A stretch of 64,000 bases of DNA from Zoogloea sp. GTDB lineage: Bacteria > Pseudomonadota > Gammaproteobacteria > Burkholderiales > Rhodocyclaceae. The number at the start of each line of letters is the position of its first letter. Position 1 is the stretch's first letter. The stretch lies in contig NZ_JAQVCN010000002.1 of assembly GCF_028689785.1 (NCBI RefSeq), forward strand, positions 124,001 through 188,000, written 5' to 3'. The translations under genes were made by a program, and so were the position numbers. This document shows, in pieces, positions 7,237 through 15,431 of the stretch. The notes under the pieces were generated by a model. That model worked only from the letters and a program-made list of their open reading frames with translations, was not told the origin of the DNA and did no database searches.

Positions 7237-8058
7237 ATGGAAAAGCACCCCGGCATTGGCAAGACCCTTCTTGCCGCAGAGCACCAGACCAACTACCTGG
7301 AAGAAGGCAGCGGCAAGCCGCTGTTCCTGTTGCATGGCTCGGGCCCCGGCGTTTCGGCCTGGACCAACTGGGGCAAGGTCATGCCCGATCTGGCGCCGCA
7401 CTTCCGGGTGATTGCCCCGGACATCGCCGGCTTCGGCTTTACCGAGTTCAAGGCCGACAGCAAGTACGACATCAAGCTGTGGGTCCGCCACCTCACCGGG
7501 ATCATGGATGCCCTCGACATCGAGAAGGCCTCCTTTGTCGGCAACTCCTTCGGCGGCGCACTCTCCATCGGCCTGGCCCTGTTTGCCCCCCAGCGGGTGG
7601 ACAAGCTGGTGCTGCTGGGTACCCCGGCCGGTGAGTTCGTGCAGACCCCGGGCCTGCGCTCCGCGTGGGAATACGAGCCGTCCATGGAAAACATGGAAAA
7701 GACCATGCGTCTGTTCCCGTTCAACCAGGACATCATCACCGAGGAGATGATCCGCACCCGCTTCGAGGCCAGCGCCCGCCCCGGCGCCCAGGACGCCTTG
7801 CGCAAGCTGATCCCCAAGCCCAACAGCGATGGCCCTACCCTCGTCAAGGGCTTCCCCGAAGCCTCCGTGGTCAAGATCGAAGCGCCCACCCTCGTCCTGC
7901 ACGGTCGTGAGGATGGCGTGGTGCCCCCCGAGTGCGGTTTCCTGCTGGCCCGGGCGATTCCCAAGGCCGAACTGCATCTGTTTGGTCAGTGCGGCCACTG
8001 GGTACAGACGGAGCACCGCACCCGCTTCCTGCAGCTCGTGCGCGATTTCTGCGCCTGA
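7237..8058 (+). CDS. Meta-cleavage product hydrolase (XylF/DmpD/TodF/MhpC family)
   Basis: A 273-residue alpha/beta hydrolase that cleaves the C-C bond of a 2-hydroxy-6-oxo-hexa-2,4-dienoate, the product of extradiol ring opening. It gives 2-hydroxypenta-2,4-dienoate and a carboxylic acid from the side chain. Family marks: HGSGPGVSAWTNW (33-45), the nucleophile Ser104 in GNSFGG, Asp226 in HGREDG and His254 in GQCGHW. I start at 7237 because GGAG precedes it by five bases; an in-frame ATG 57 bases earlier would run through operator copy 2. It is the first gene of the cluster. A hydrolase of this type implies that the ring-fission product is a ketone, so the catechol carries a side chain next to the hydroxyls. 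The side chain is not known. Confidence 0.9.
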   Translation: MEKHPGIGKTLLAAEHQTNYLEEGSGKPLFLLHGSGPGVSAWTNWGKVMPDLAPHFRVIAPDIAGFGFTEFKADSKYDIKLWVRHLTGIMDALDIEKASFVGNSFGGALSIGLALFAPQRVDKLVLLGTPAGEFVQTPGLRSAWEYEPSMENMEKTMRLFPFNQDIITEEMIRTRFEASARPGAQDALRKLIPKPNSDGPTLVKGFPEASVVKIEAPTLVLHGREDGVVPPECGFLLARAIPKAELHLFGQCGHWVQTEHRTRFLQLVRDFCA

Positions 8059-8072
8059 CCCCGGAGCTGACC

Positions 8073-8372
8073 ATGAGCCGCAATGTGCTGGAAAAGCTGA
8101 TGCACCAGTTGTGCGTCGATCGCACCGTCAAGCAGCGCTTCAAGGAAGACCCGGAAGGCCTGCTGGCCCGCTACGCCCTCAGCGAAGAGGAGCGCGCCAT
8201 GGTCACCGGCTTCGATGTGGCTGGAATGCAGAAGCACGGGGTCAATCCGATGCTTACCCTCGGTTTCTGGACCGAGAACGCCCCCAACCGCCACCCCGCC
8301 GCCTACATGAAGGCCCTGCGTGGTGCCGCCGCCGCCGAAGGCCAGGTCTTCTCGGCCGGCCTCAAGCAATAA
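8073..8372 (+). CDS. Extradiol dioxygenase small subunit (LigA-like)
   Basis: A 99-residue helical protein of the LigA type, the small subunit of class III extradiol dioxygenases such as protocatechuate 4,5-dioxygenase LigAB and the carbazole-pathway enzyme CarBaBb. Visible features are an N-terminal helical stretch (LEKLMHQLCVDRTVKQRF), the phrase RYALSEEERAMV and a C-terminal run GVNPMLTLGFW. It has no metal site of its own; in LigAB the small subunit covers the active site of the large one. The gene is 14 bases after the hydrolase and 17 before the large subunit, so the two subunits are surely co-expressed. Confidence 0.85.
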   Translation: MSRNVLEKLMHQLCVDRTVKQRFKEDPEGLLARYALSEEERAMVTGFDVAGMQKHGVNPMLTLGFWTENAPNRHPAAYMKALRGAAAAEGQVFSAGLKQ

Positions 8373-8389
8373 GAACTCAGGAGTTTCCC

Positions 8390-9226
8390 GTGGGAAAAAT
8401 CGTAGGCGGCTTTCTCGTGCCGCATGACCCGGTGATGTTCGTCGCGCCCGAGGCGCCGGCGGAAGACATCCGCAAGCGCATGTGGGGTGCCTTCGACACC
8501 TGTGCCGAGCGTCTGGCCGGGCTGGAGGCCACCAGCGTGGTGATCATCGGCGCCGACCACTACTTCAACTTCGGCACCGGCTGCCTGCCCCAGTACATCA
8601 TCGGTACCGGCGATGTGGACGGCCCGCTGGATGTGCTGCCCGGCCTCAAGCGCCAGATCATCCCCGCCAGCGAAAAGCTGGCCGGCTTCATCGCCGATCA
8701 CGGCCACGCCAATGGCTTTGACTGGGCCGTGGCGCGGGCCTTCACGGTGGACCACGCGGTGGCCATCCCCGACCGCCTGATCATCGACCCGGTGCGCGCC
8801 CGCGGTCAGTCCATCGGCACCATCCCGGTGTACATCGCGGCGGGCGTCGACCCCTTCATCAAGATGAAGCGGGCCATCGAGCTGGGCGGCGCCATCAAGG
8901 CGGCGGTCGAGGCCATGCCCGACGACGAGCGCGTGGTGGTGATCGGCAGTGGCGGCATCAGCCACTGGGTCGGTACTCCCGAGATGGGCAAGGTCAACGA
9001 GGCCTTCGACAGGGAAATCATGGACTACGCCTGCACCGGCAACCTCGCCGCCATCCAGGCCCTGTCCGACGACTACATCCTCGACAACGGTGGCAATGGC
9101 GGCATGGAAATTCGCCAGTGGGCCGTGGCCATGGGCGCCATGCCCGGCGCCCGCGGGGAAATCATCGATTACGCCCCGGTCCGTGAATGGGTCACCGGCC
9201 TGGGCTTCGTGCAACTGTTTGCCTGA
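8390..9226 (+). CDS. Class III extradiol ring-cleavage dioxygenase, large subunit (LigB-like)
   Basis: A 278-residue LigB-superfamily enzyme that opens a catechol ring next to the hydroxyl pair using Fe(II) and O2. The expected iron ligands are His12 (VPHDP), His57 (GADHYFNFG) and Glu240 (GNGGMEIRQW). His192 in GSGGISHW matches the proposed catalytic base of LigB. The start is GTG, with AGGAG six bases before it; the frame stays open far upstream through the two earlier genes but only as shadow. Together with the LigA-like partner the arrangement resembles CarBaBb and LigAB more than the single-chain MhpB. The exact catechol is unknown; a 3-substituted one is implied by the neighbouring hydrolase. 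Confidence 0.9.
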   Translation: MGKIVGGFLVPHDPVMFVAPEAPAEDIRKRMWGAFDTCAERLAGLEATSVVIIGADHYFNFGTGCLPQYIIGTGDVDGPLDVLPGLKRQIIPASEKLAGFIADHGHANGFDWAVARAFTVDHAVAIPDRLIIDPVRARGQSIGTIPVYIAAGVDPFIKMKRAIELGGAIKAAVEAMPDDERVVVIGSGGISHWVGTPEMGKVNEAFDREIMDYACTGNLAAIQALSDDYILDNGGNGGMEIRQWAVAMGAMPGARGEIIDYAPVREWVTGLGFVQLFA

Positions 9227-9235
9227 GGAACACCC

Positions 9236-9580
9236 ATGTCCCATCCGATTCTGCTGCTCAAGCGTGGCGATCTCGAACCCGGCAAGGTGCGCAAGTGCGA
9301 AGTCGGCGGCCAGGCGCTCGCGGTTTACAACCTCAACGGCACCTTCTACGCCACCCAGGACGGGTGCACCCATGCCACCGCCTCGCTCTCCGAGGGTGAC
9401 ATCGTGGACGACGACTGCATTGCCTGCCCGGTGCATGACGGCACCTTCCATATCCCCACCGGCCAGCCCATGAGCTTTCCCTGTGAGCACCCCATCCGCA
9501 CCTTCAAAGTGATCGATGAAGGTGACGACGTGCTGGTGGATCTGGACCAGGAATCCGACGAAGCGGCCGACGCCGTCTGA
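9236..9580 (+). CDS. Rieske-type ferredoxin of the ring-hydroxylating dioxygenase
   Basis: A 114-residue Rieske [2Fe-2S] ferredoxin of the biphenyl/toluene/naphthalene dioxygenase type. The cluster ligands are in CTH (about 43-45) and CPVH (about 62-65), 17 residues apart, as expected for BphF-like ferredoxins. It passes electrons from the reductase (19342-20343) to the oxygenase encoded just downstream. The C-terminal tail is acidic (DLDQESDEAADAV), longer than in most relatives. It lies between the extradiol dioxygenase and the oxygenase alpha subunit, nine bases after the former. Confidence 0.9.
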   Translation: MSHPILLLKRGDLEPGKVRKCEVGGQALAVYNLNGTFYATQDGCTHATASLSEGDIVDDDCIACPVHDGTFHIPTGQPMSFPCEHPIRTFKVIDEGDDVLVDLDQESDEAADAV

Positions 9581-9610
9581 CAACAACACGTAGCGAGGAG
9601 ACACACCACC

Positions 9611-10984
9611 ATGTGCACAACCCAAGGCGCCACGCCGATTCGCCTCAAGCGCCGGCCCATCGCCCAGTCCATCGAGAACCTGGATCAGCTGATGAACCTG
9701 GAAAAGGGCCGCATGTCCCGCGACCTGTTCTGGGACCGGGACATCTACGAACAGGAGCTGGAGCGCATCTTTGCCCGCTGCTGGCTGTTCGTGGCCCACG
9801 AATCCCAGATCCCCAAGGCCGGCGATTACGTGTCCACCTACATGGGTGAGGACAACGTGCTGATCGTCCGCCAGAAGGACGGCAGCGTGAAGGGCTTCCT
9901 CAACACCTGCCCGCACCGGGGCAACAAGGTGTGCTTTGCCGATCTGGGCAACGCCCGCCAGTTCGTGTGCAACTATCACGGCTGGGCTTTCGGCATCGAT
10001 GGCGGCCTGAAGGGCATGGCCGCCTCTGAAACCTATGAAGCGGCCGGTATCGACAAGTCCGAGCACGGCCTGCACCCGGTGGCGCAGATCGACAGCTACC
10101 GCGGCCTGATCTTCGCCACCCTCGACCCGGACGCGCCCAGCCTGGCCGAATACCTGGGCGACATGCGCTACTACCTGGACGCCATCTTCGACATGGACGA
10201 GGGCGGCACCGAATTCATCGGCGGCTGCGTCAAGTCGGTGATCCAATGCAACTGGAAGTACGCCTCCGAGAACTTCGTCGGCGACATTCTGCACGCGCTC
10301 TGGACCCACGACTCCGGCGCCAAGGCCATGGTCGGCGGCCCGGTGGCCGAGGTGCACAAGACGCCCGAACAGTCCTACCACGTGAACTTCAACGGCCACG
10401 GCTGGGAGTTCAACCAGGACATCGTTGGCAACTGCGCCACCCTGGGCGAAAAGGAGCTGCTCAAGTACCTGTACGTGCTGCAGCCCAAGGTGGCCGAGCG
10501 CCTGGGTGATCTGCGCTCGAAGATGATCGGCGCCATCTCATCCTGCACCCTGTTCCCCAATACCTCCTTCCTGCCCGGTCAGAACACCTTCCGCACCTGG
10601 CACCCCCGCGGCCCGGGGCAGATCGAGCTGCACACCTGGACCTTCGTCAATAAGAATGCGCCCCAGGAAATCAAGGACAAATGGCGCAAGGGCACCATGA
10701 TGACCTTCAGCCCCTCCGGCGTCTTCGAGATGGACGACGGCGAGAACTGGGAATACTCCACCCGCAGCAATGCCGGCTTCGTCACCCGCCAGCAGGACCT
10801 CTACTTGGGCCTGGGCCACGACACCCGCGTCGAGGATACCGACCTGCCCGGCAACGTCTTCCAGGGCCAGATCAACGAGGCCAACCAGCGCGCCTTCTAC
10901 CAGCGCTGGCTCGACCTGATGAAGTCCGAGAGCTGGAAAAACGTGCCCCAACGCGACGTGCCGAAGATGAAGGAGGGTGTATGA
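9611..10984 (+). CDS. Ring-hydroxylating dioxygenase, alpha (catalytic) subunit
   Basis: A 457-residue Rieske non-heme iron oxygenase large subunit, which adds both atoms of O2 to an aromatic ring to make a cis-dihydrodiol. Rieske ligands are Cys100-x-His102 and Cys120-x2-His123. The catalytic domain has the bridging-Asp region and iron site ENFVGDILHALWTH (220-233), with His228 and His233 as ligands. The third ligand, an Asp, is in MDDGENW (375 or 376). It belongs to the benzoate/toluene/biphenyl/naphthalene branch by length and by having a beta subunit. The substrate cannot be deduced from these motifs. The stop overlaps the ATG of the beta gene (ATGA), which suggests coupled translation. 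Confidence 0.92.
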   Translation: MCTTQGATPIRLKRRPIAQSIENLDQLMNLEKGRMSRDLFWDRDIYEQELERIFARCWLFVAHESQIPKAGDYVSTYMGEDNVLIVRQKDGSVKGFLNTCPHRGNKVCFADLGNARQFVCNYHGWAFGIDGGLKGMAASETYEAAGIDKSEHGLHPVAQIDSYRGLIFATLDPDAPSLAEYLGDMRYYLDAIFDMDEGGTEFIGGCVKSVIQCNWKYASENFVGDILHALWTHDSGAKAMVGGPVAEVHKTPEQSYHVNFNGHGWEFNQDIVGNCATLGEKELLKYLYVLQPKVAERLGDLRSKMIGAISSCTLFPNTSFLPGQNTFRTWHPRGPGQIELHTWTFVNKNAPQEIKDKWRKGTMMTFSPSGVFEMDDGENWEYSTRSNAGFVTRQQDLYLGLGHDTRVEDTDLPGNVFQGQINEANQRAFYQRWLDLMKSESWKNVPQRDVPKMKEGV

Positions 10985-11517
10985 ACGCCAAGACCGCCTT
11001 GCCCGAGATCGGGGTGGATGCCGAGACCCAGCGCCGGGTTGAGCAATTCCTCTACCGGGAGGCCCGCCTGCTCGACAACGAGCGCTGGGACGACTGGCTG
11101 GCCCTGATGGCCGAGGACATCCACTACTGGATGCCGACCATGGAAAACCGCCGCCGTGCCGACAAGAACGGTACTTACGCGGTGGACCGGGGCGCCCTCT
11201 ACAACGACAACCTGGTGGACCTGACCCGTCGCGTCACCCGCTTCAAGCAGCCCACCGCCTGGGCCGAAGACCCGGCCACCCGGCATGCCCACGTGGTCGC
11301 CGGCATCGAGGTGTACCAGGGCGAAGCCCCCGGCGAGTTCATCGTGCATAGCACTTTCGTCAACTACCGCAGCCGTGTCGAGAAGGACAACGACCTGCTG
11401 GTGGGGCGTCGCGAGGACGTGCTGCGGGCCGATGGCGACGGCTTCAGGCTGGCCCGGCGCAAGATCATCATCACCCAGTCGGTGCTGATGGCCAAGAACC
11501 TCAACACCTTCCTCTGA
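10981..11517 (+). CDS. Ring-hydroxylating dioxygenase, beta subunit
   Basis: A 178-residue small subunit of an alpha3-beta3 Rieske dioxygenase (SnoaL-like fold). Typical features are the N-terminal YREARLLDNERWDDWLALMAEDIHYW stretch and the C-terminal GFRLARRKIIITQSVL and NTFL end. It is structural and has no cofactor. The start is fixed by the ATGA overlap with the alpha gene, and GGAGGG precedes it. Confidence 0.92.
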   Translation: MNAKTALPEIGVDAETQRRVEQFLYREARLLDNERWDDWLALMAEDIHYWMPTMENRRRADKNGTYAVDRGALYNDNLVDLTRRVTRFKQPTAWAEDPATRHAHVVAGIEVYQGEAPGEFIVHSTFVNYRSRVEKDNDLLVGRREDVLRADGDGFRLARRKIIITQSVLMAKNLNTFL

Positions 11518-11526
11518 GGCACGACC

Positions 11527-12321
11527 ATGGGCTGGCTCAATGGCTACGTGGCACTGGTGACAGGAGGCGGCTCGGGTATCGGCCGCGCCGTCGTCAAACG
11601 CTACATTGCTGAAGGATGCACAGGGGTGGGCGTGATGGTGCGCAGCCAGGAGCAGGCCGACAGCCTGCTCGCCGAGTTTGGCGACCAGGTGGTCACCAGC
11701 CTTGGTGACGTGCGCTCCGGCGCCGACAACCAGAAAGCGGTGGATGCCACCCTGCGGCGCTTCGGCAAGCTCGACACCCTGGTGGGCAATGCCGGTGTGT
11801 GGGATTTCTTCACCCGCCTCGAGAAGATGAGCCTCGACGAGCTGGACAAGAGCTTCGACGAGATCTTCGGCGTCAATGTGAAGGGCTATGTGCTGGCCGC
11901 CCGCGCCGCGGCGGCGGCCCTGCGCGAGAGCAAGGGCAGCATGATCTTCACCCTGTCCAACTCGGCTTTCTATGCCGGCGGCGGCGGCCCGCTTTACGTG
12001 GCCTCCAAGCACGCCGGGCTGGGGCTGATCAGGCAGCTGGCCTACGAATTCGCCCCCGACGTGCGGGTGAATGGTGTGGCACCCGGGGGAACGGTCACGC
12101 CCCTGCGCGGCCCGGAGAGCCTGGGCAAGGGCGAACGGCGCCTGTCGGAGATCCCCAACTTCCAGGAGAACGTCGCCAACGCGATGCCCCTGAAGATGAT
12201 CGCCCAGCCCGAGGACCACGCCGGCCATTACGTGCTGCTGGCGTCCCGGGACAACAGCCGGGCCACCACCGCCACGGTGATCCAGAGCGACGGTGGATGG
12301 GAGATACGCCCCATGCGATGA
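11527..12321 (+). CDS. cis-Dihydrodiol dehydrogenase (SDR, BphB/HcaB-like)
   Basis: A 264-residue short-chain dehydrogenase that would oxidise the cis-dihydrodiol to a catechol with NAD+. The dinucleotide motif GGGSGIG is at 13-19, NAG at 88-90, and the catalytic set is Ser144, Tyr157 and Lys161 (YVASK). The sequence near residues 185-200 (GVAPGGTVTPLRGPESLG) resembles the substrate loop of BphB-type dihydrodiol dehydrogenases. It follows the oxygenase beta gene by nine bases, the usual place for this step. Confidence 0.88.
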   Translation: MGWLNGYVALVTGGGSGIGRAVVKRYIAEGCTGVGVMVRSQEQADSLLAEFGDQVVTSLGDVRSGADNQKAVDATLRRFGKLDTLVGNAGVWDFFTRLEKMSLDELDKSFDEIFGVNVKGYVLAARAAAAALRESKGSMIFTLSNSAFYAGGGGPLYVASKHAGLGLIRQLAYEFAPDVRVNGVAPGGTVTPLRGPESLGKGERRLSEIPNFQENVANAMPLKMIAQPEDHAGHYVLLASRDNSRATTATVIQSDGGWEIRPMR

Positions 12322-12387
12322 GCCTGCCCCGCCCGCGCCAAAAAACATAAGAAACGACGCAGCAAAGAGCACCCAACGGAGGAAGAA

Positions 12388-13392
12388 ATGAGCTTCACGC
12401 GTAGCCTGACTGCGCCGCAGCAGGACTTTGTCGACATCATCGGCCGCAGCACCCTGCCGCTGATGGCCGCACCGATGTTCCTGGTCTCGGGGCCCGAGCT
12501 GGTGATTGCCTGCGCCAGGGCCGGCATCATCGGTTCCTACCCGGCGGCCAACGCCCGCAACGTGGACACCCTCCGGGAGTGGATGGCCCACACCCGCGAC
12601 GCCATCCAGGCCGACCGCCCCGGCGCGCCGTGGTCCCTCAACATGATCGTGCACAGCAGCTACGACCGCTTCGACGCGGAACTGGCCCTGGTGCAGGAGT
12701 TCCAGCCCAAGATCGTGTCCACCGCCCTGGGCAGCCCGCGCCGGGTGCTCGACATCGTGCATGGCTACGGCGGCATCGTGATGGCCGACGTGATCAACCC
12801 GGCCCTGGCCCGCAAGGCCGCCGACGCCGGTGCCGACGTGCTGGTGCTGGTGACCCAGGGGGCAGGGGGGCACACCGGCCACTACCACCCCTTTGCGCTG
12901 CTCGCTGAGGTGCGCAAGTTCTGGTCTGGCCCCCTCGGCCTGGCCGGCGCCATCACCACCGGCACCGACATCCGCGCCGCCCAGCTGCTGGGGGCCGACT
13001 TCGTGCTGGCCGGCACGCGCTTCATCGCCACCCCCGAAAGCCTGGCCGAGCCGGCCTACCGGGATCTCATTGTCACGAGCAGCCTGGAAGACCTGGTGGC
13101 CACCAAGGCGGTGTCGGGCGTGCTCGCCAACTGGCTCAAACCCACCCTCGACAAGGCCGGTTTTACCCCGGAACAGCTGCGCGAAGAGAAGAAGATCGAC
13201 TTCTCCGGCGACATCGTCGAAGCCCCCAAGGCCTGGAAGACGGTGTGGTCCGCCGGCCACGGGGTGGGCGGCATCGACGCCATCGCCGGCACCGACGCCA
13301 TCGTCCGCCAGCTGTACCGGGAATACGCCGCCTGTCTCGACGACGAGCTGGCCGACCTGACCCGGCTGCGCAGCCGTTACCCAGCCATGTAA
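12388..13392 (+). CDS. Nitronate monooxygenase-like FMN protein
   Basis: A 334-residue TIM-barrel flavoprotein of the nitronate monooxygenase / 2-nitropropane dioxygenase family, which also includes FabK-type enoyl reductases. Seen: PLMAAPMF near residue 30, the TQGAGGHTGH stretch near residue 155 that carries the family's catalytic histidine and FMN contacts, and GAITTGTDIRAAQLLGADFVLAGTRF for the FMN phosphate. A good ribosome site (ACGGAGGAAG) lies before the ATG. Its role in a meta-cleavage operon is not obvious: it is not one of the standard steps. It might reduce or oxidise an unsaturated intermediate or a CoA ester, or handle a nitro or nitronate compound. This is inference only. Confidence 0.8.
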   Translation: MSFTRSLTAPQQDFVDIIGRSTLPLMAAPMFLVSGPELVIACARAGIIGSYPAANARNVDTLREWMAHTRDAIQADRPGAPWSLNMIVHSSYDRFDAELALVQEFQPKIVSTALGSPRRVLDIVHGYGGIVMADVINPALARKAADAGADVLVLVTQGAGGHTGHYHPFALLAEVRKFWSGPLGLAGAITTGTDIRAAQLLGADFVLAGTRFIATPESLAEPAYRDLIVTSSLEDLVATKAVSGVLANWLKPTLDKAGFTPEQLREEKKIDFSGDIVEAPKAWKTVWSAGHGVGGIDAIAGTDAIVRQLYREYAACLDDELADLTRLRSRYPAM

Positions 13393-13433
13393 CCCGGCCC
13401 TGTAAGGCCGACCCCTTTCCCCGAGAACACAGC

Positions 13434-14216
13434 ATGAATCAGGACAAGATCAAGGCCGCCGCCGCGGCCCTGCGGCAGGCCCGCGCCACGCGCGTGGCCA
13501 TCCCCCGCATCTCCGAGCAGTTCGGCATCCACGGCGCCGACGAGGCCTACGCCGTGGCCCGCTGCAACAGCCTGCTCGACATCGCCGAAGGCCGCCGCGT
13601 GGTGGGCAAGAAGATCGGCCTCACCTCCCAGGCCGTGCAGCAGCAGCTGGGCGTGGACCAGCCCGACTACGGCGTGCTGTTTGCCGACATGGAGTTTCTG
13701 TCGGGCAGCGAAGTGCCGGCCAGCCGCTTGATCCAGCCCAAGGCCGAGGGCGAAATCGCCTTTGTGGTGGGGCGCGACCTGGACAGCGAGAGCCTGAGCT
13801 GGGGGCGTTTCCTGCTCGGGCTCGAATACGCCCTGCCGGCCATTGAGATCGTGGACAGCGCCATCCAGGACTGGAAGCTGACCCTTGTGGATACGGTGGC
13901 CGACAACGCCTCCTGCGGGCTCTACGTGCTGGGCCTCGAACCCCGCGCCATCGGCACGGTGGATTTCGCCCTGGCCGGCATGGATTTCCGCAAGAACGGC
14001 CACACCGTGTCGGTGGGCAGCGGCGTCGCCTGCCTGGGCAATCCGCTGCTCGCCGCCTACTGGCTGGCCCGCAACATGCAGCAGCTCGGCGACCCCCTCA
14101 AGGCCGGTGACGTGATCCTCTCCGGCGCCCTGGGGCCCATGTTCCCCTTCGTCGCCGGCGACCACCTGCACCTGTCCATCGCCGGACTTGGCAGCGTCGA
14201 CTGCCGCACCGCTTGA
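13434..14216 (+). CDS. mhpD: 2-Hydroxypenta-2,4-dienoate hydratase (MhpD/DmpE family)
   Basis: A 260-residue member of the fumarylacetoacetase-like hydratase family that adds water to 2-hydroxypenta-2,4-dienoate and gives 4-hydroxy-2-oxopentanoate. Marks are GKKIGLTS near residue 60, DYGVLFADM, the metal-binding region KAEGEIAFVVGRDL near residue 105, and EIVDSAIQDWKLTLVDTVADNASCG near residue 140. The ATG at 13434 was preferred because upstream in-frame sequence overlaps the previous gene. It takes the product of the hydrolase at 7237 and feeds the aldolase at 18275. Decarboxylase relatives (DmpH) share the fold; the presence of a hydrolase and no semialdehyde dehydrogenase makes hydratase the better call. 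Confidence 0.88.
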   Translation: MNQDKIKAAAAALRQARATRVAIPRISEQFGIHGADEAYAVARCNSLLDIAEGRRVVGKKIGLTSQAVQQQLGVDQPDYGVLFADMEFLSGSEVPASRLIQPKAEGEIAFVVGRDLDSESLSWGRFLLGLEYALPAIEIVDSAIQDWKLTLVDTVADNASCGLYVLGLEPRAIGTVDFALAGMDFRKNGHTVSVGSGVACLGNPLLAAYWLARNMQQLGDPLKAGDVILSGALGPMFPFVAGDHLHLSIAGLGSVDCRTA

Positions 14217-14273
14217 ACCCCGTTTCACCGTGTTTATAGCAGTTACAAAATCAACCCTGAGGAGACGAACACC

Positions 14274-15419
14274 ATGAACCGCCGCCACTTTCTTGCCAGC
14301 CTGTCCGCCGCCCTGATGCTCGCCTTCGGCGGCGCCAGCCAGGCCCAGGCCCAGACCGTCACCATCGGTGTGAGCGTCAGCTCCACCGGTCCGGCCGCCT
14401 CCCTGGGCATTGCCCAGAAGAACACCATCGAGCTGCTGCCCAAGACCCTGGGCGGCCTGCCGGTGAACTACGTCCTCCTCGACGACGCCTCCGACCCCAC
14501 CGCCGCCGGCAAGAACGCCCGCCGTTTTGCCGACGCCGACAAGGTGGACGCCATCATCGGCTCCACCACCGTGCCCACCTCCCTGGCCGTGGCCGAGGTG
14601 GCCAGCGAAGCGAAGATCCCGCAGATCGCCCTGGCGCCGTTCCCGCCCAAGCAGATCCAGTGGGTGTTTCCGCTGCCCCATGGCGTGGGCGTGATGTCTG
14701 CAGCCCTGTTCGAGGAGATGAAGAAGCGCGACACCAAGACCATCGCCTTCATCGGCTTCAGCGACGCCTATGGCGAAGCCTGGCTGAAGGACGTGGAAAA
14801 GCGCGCCGAAGCCAGCGGCATCAAGCTGGTGGCGGTCGAGCGCTATGCCCGCACCGACCAGTCGGTGACTGCCCAGGCGTTGAAGCTGGTCGGCAAGAAG
14901 CCTGACGCCATTTTCATCGCCGCCAGCGGCACCCCGGCGGCGCTGCCCATGCGCGCCCTGCGCGAGCGTGGCTTCAAGGGCCAGTTCTACCAGACCCACG
15001 GCGCCGCCAACAACGACTTCCTGCGCGTCGCCGGCAACACCGACGAAGGCCTGATCCTGCCCACCGGACTGGTGCTGGTGGCTGAACAGTTGCCCGACAG
15101 CAACCCGAGCAAGAAGGTCGCCCTGAGCTACCTGAAGGCTTATGAGGGCAAACACGGCGCCGGCTCCCGCAACCCCTTCGGTGCCTACGCCCATGACGCC
15201 TACCTGCTCCTCGACAAGGCCGTGGCCACCGTTGGCAAAAAGGCCGCGCCGGGTACGCCGGAATTCCGTGCCGCCCTGCGCGATGCCCTGGAGAAGACCA
15301 GCAACCTGCCCCTGACCCATGGTATCAACACCATGTCGGCCACCGATCACTCCGGCCTCGGTGAAGGCGCCCGCACCTTGATCACCATCGAACAGAACAG
15401 CTGGAAGCTGTTGAAGTAA
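14274..15419 (+). CDS. Branched-chain-amino-acid-type ABC transporter binding protein
   Basis: A 381-residue periplasmic binding protein of the Leu/Ile/Val type (Peripla_BP_6), the class often recruited for aromatic acids in beta- and alphaproteobacteria. The signal peptide begins MNRRHFLAS, which fits the twin-arginine pattern, and ends near AQAQ (residue 26). The mature part starts with TVTIGVSVSSTGPAASLG. The permease and ATPase genes are at 20365-23950 in the same direction, so this would be their binding protein. GAGGAG precedes the start. The ligand is inferred to be the pathway substrate, or a related aromatic acid, from location alone. Confidence 0.88.
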   Translation: MNRRHFLASLSAALMLAFGGASQAQAQTVTIGVSVSSTGPAASLGIAQKNTIELLPKTLGGLPVNYVLLDDASDPTAAGKNARRFADADKVDAIIGSTTVPTSLAVAEVASEAKIPQIALAPFPPKQIQWVFPLPHGVGVMSAALFEEMKKRDTKTIAFIGFSDAYGEAWLKDVEKRAEASGIKLVAVERYARTDQSVTAQALKLVGKKPDAIFIAASGTPAALPMRALRERGFKGQFYQTHGAANNDFLRVAGNTDEGLILPTGLVLVAEQLPDSNPSKKVALSYLKAYEGKHGAGSRNPFGAYAHDAYLLLDKAVATVGKKAAPGTPEFRAALRDALEKTSNLPLTHGINTMSATDHSGLGEGARTLITIEQNSWKLLK

Positions 15420-15431
15420 GCGGAGGCGGCC

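Noticed and set aside
8303..10399. A 698-codon open frame on the minus strand opposite the dioxygenase genes
   Set aside because: It is the complement of well-supported genes in GC-rich DNA. The translation is rich in His, Gly, Ala, Val and Asp without any domain, the usual look of an antisense shadow.
10897..13260. A 787-codon minus-strand open frame
   Set aside because: Antisense shadow of the beta subunit, dehydrogenase and flavoprotein genes, for the same reasons.
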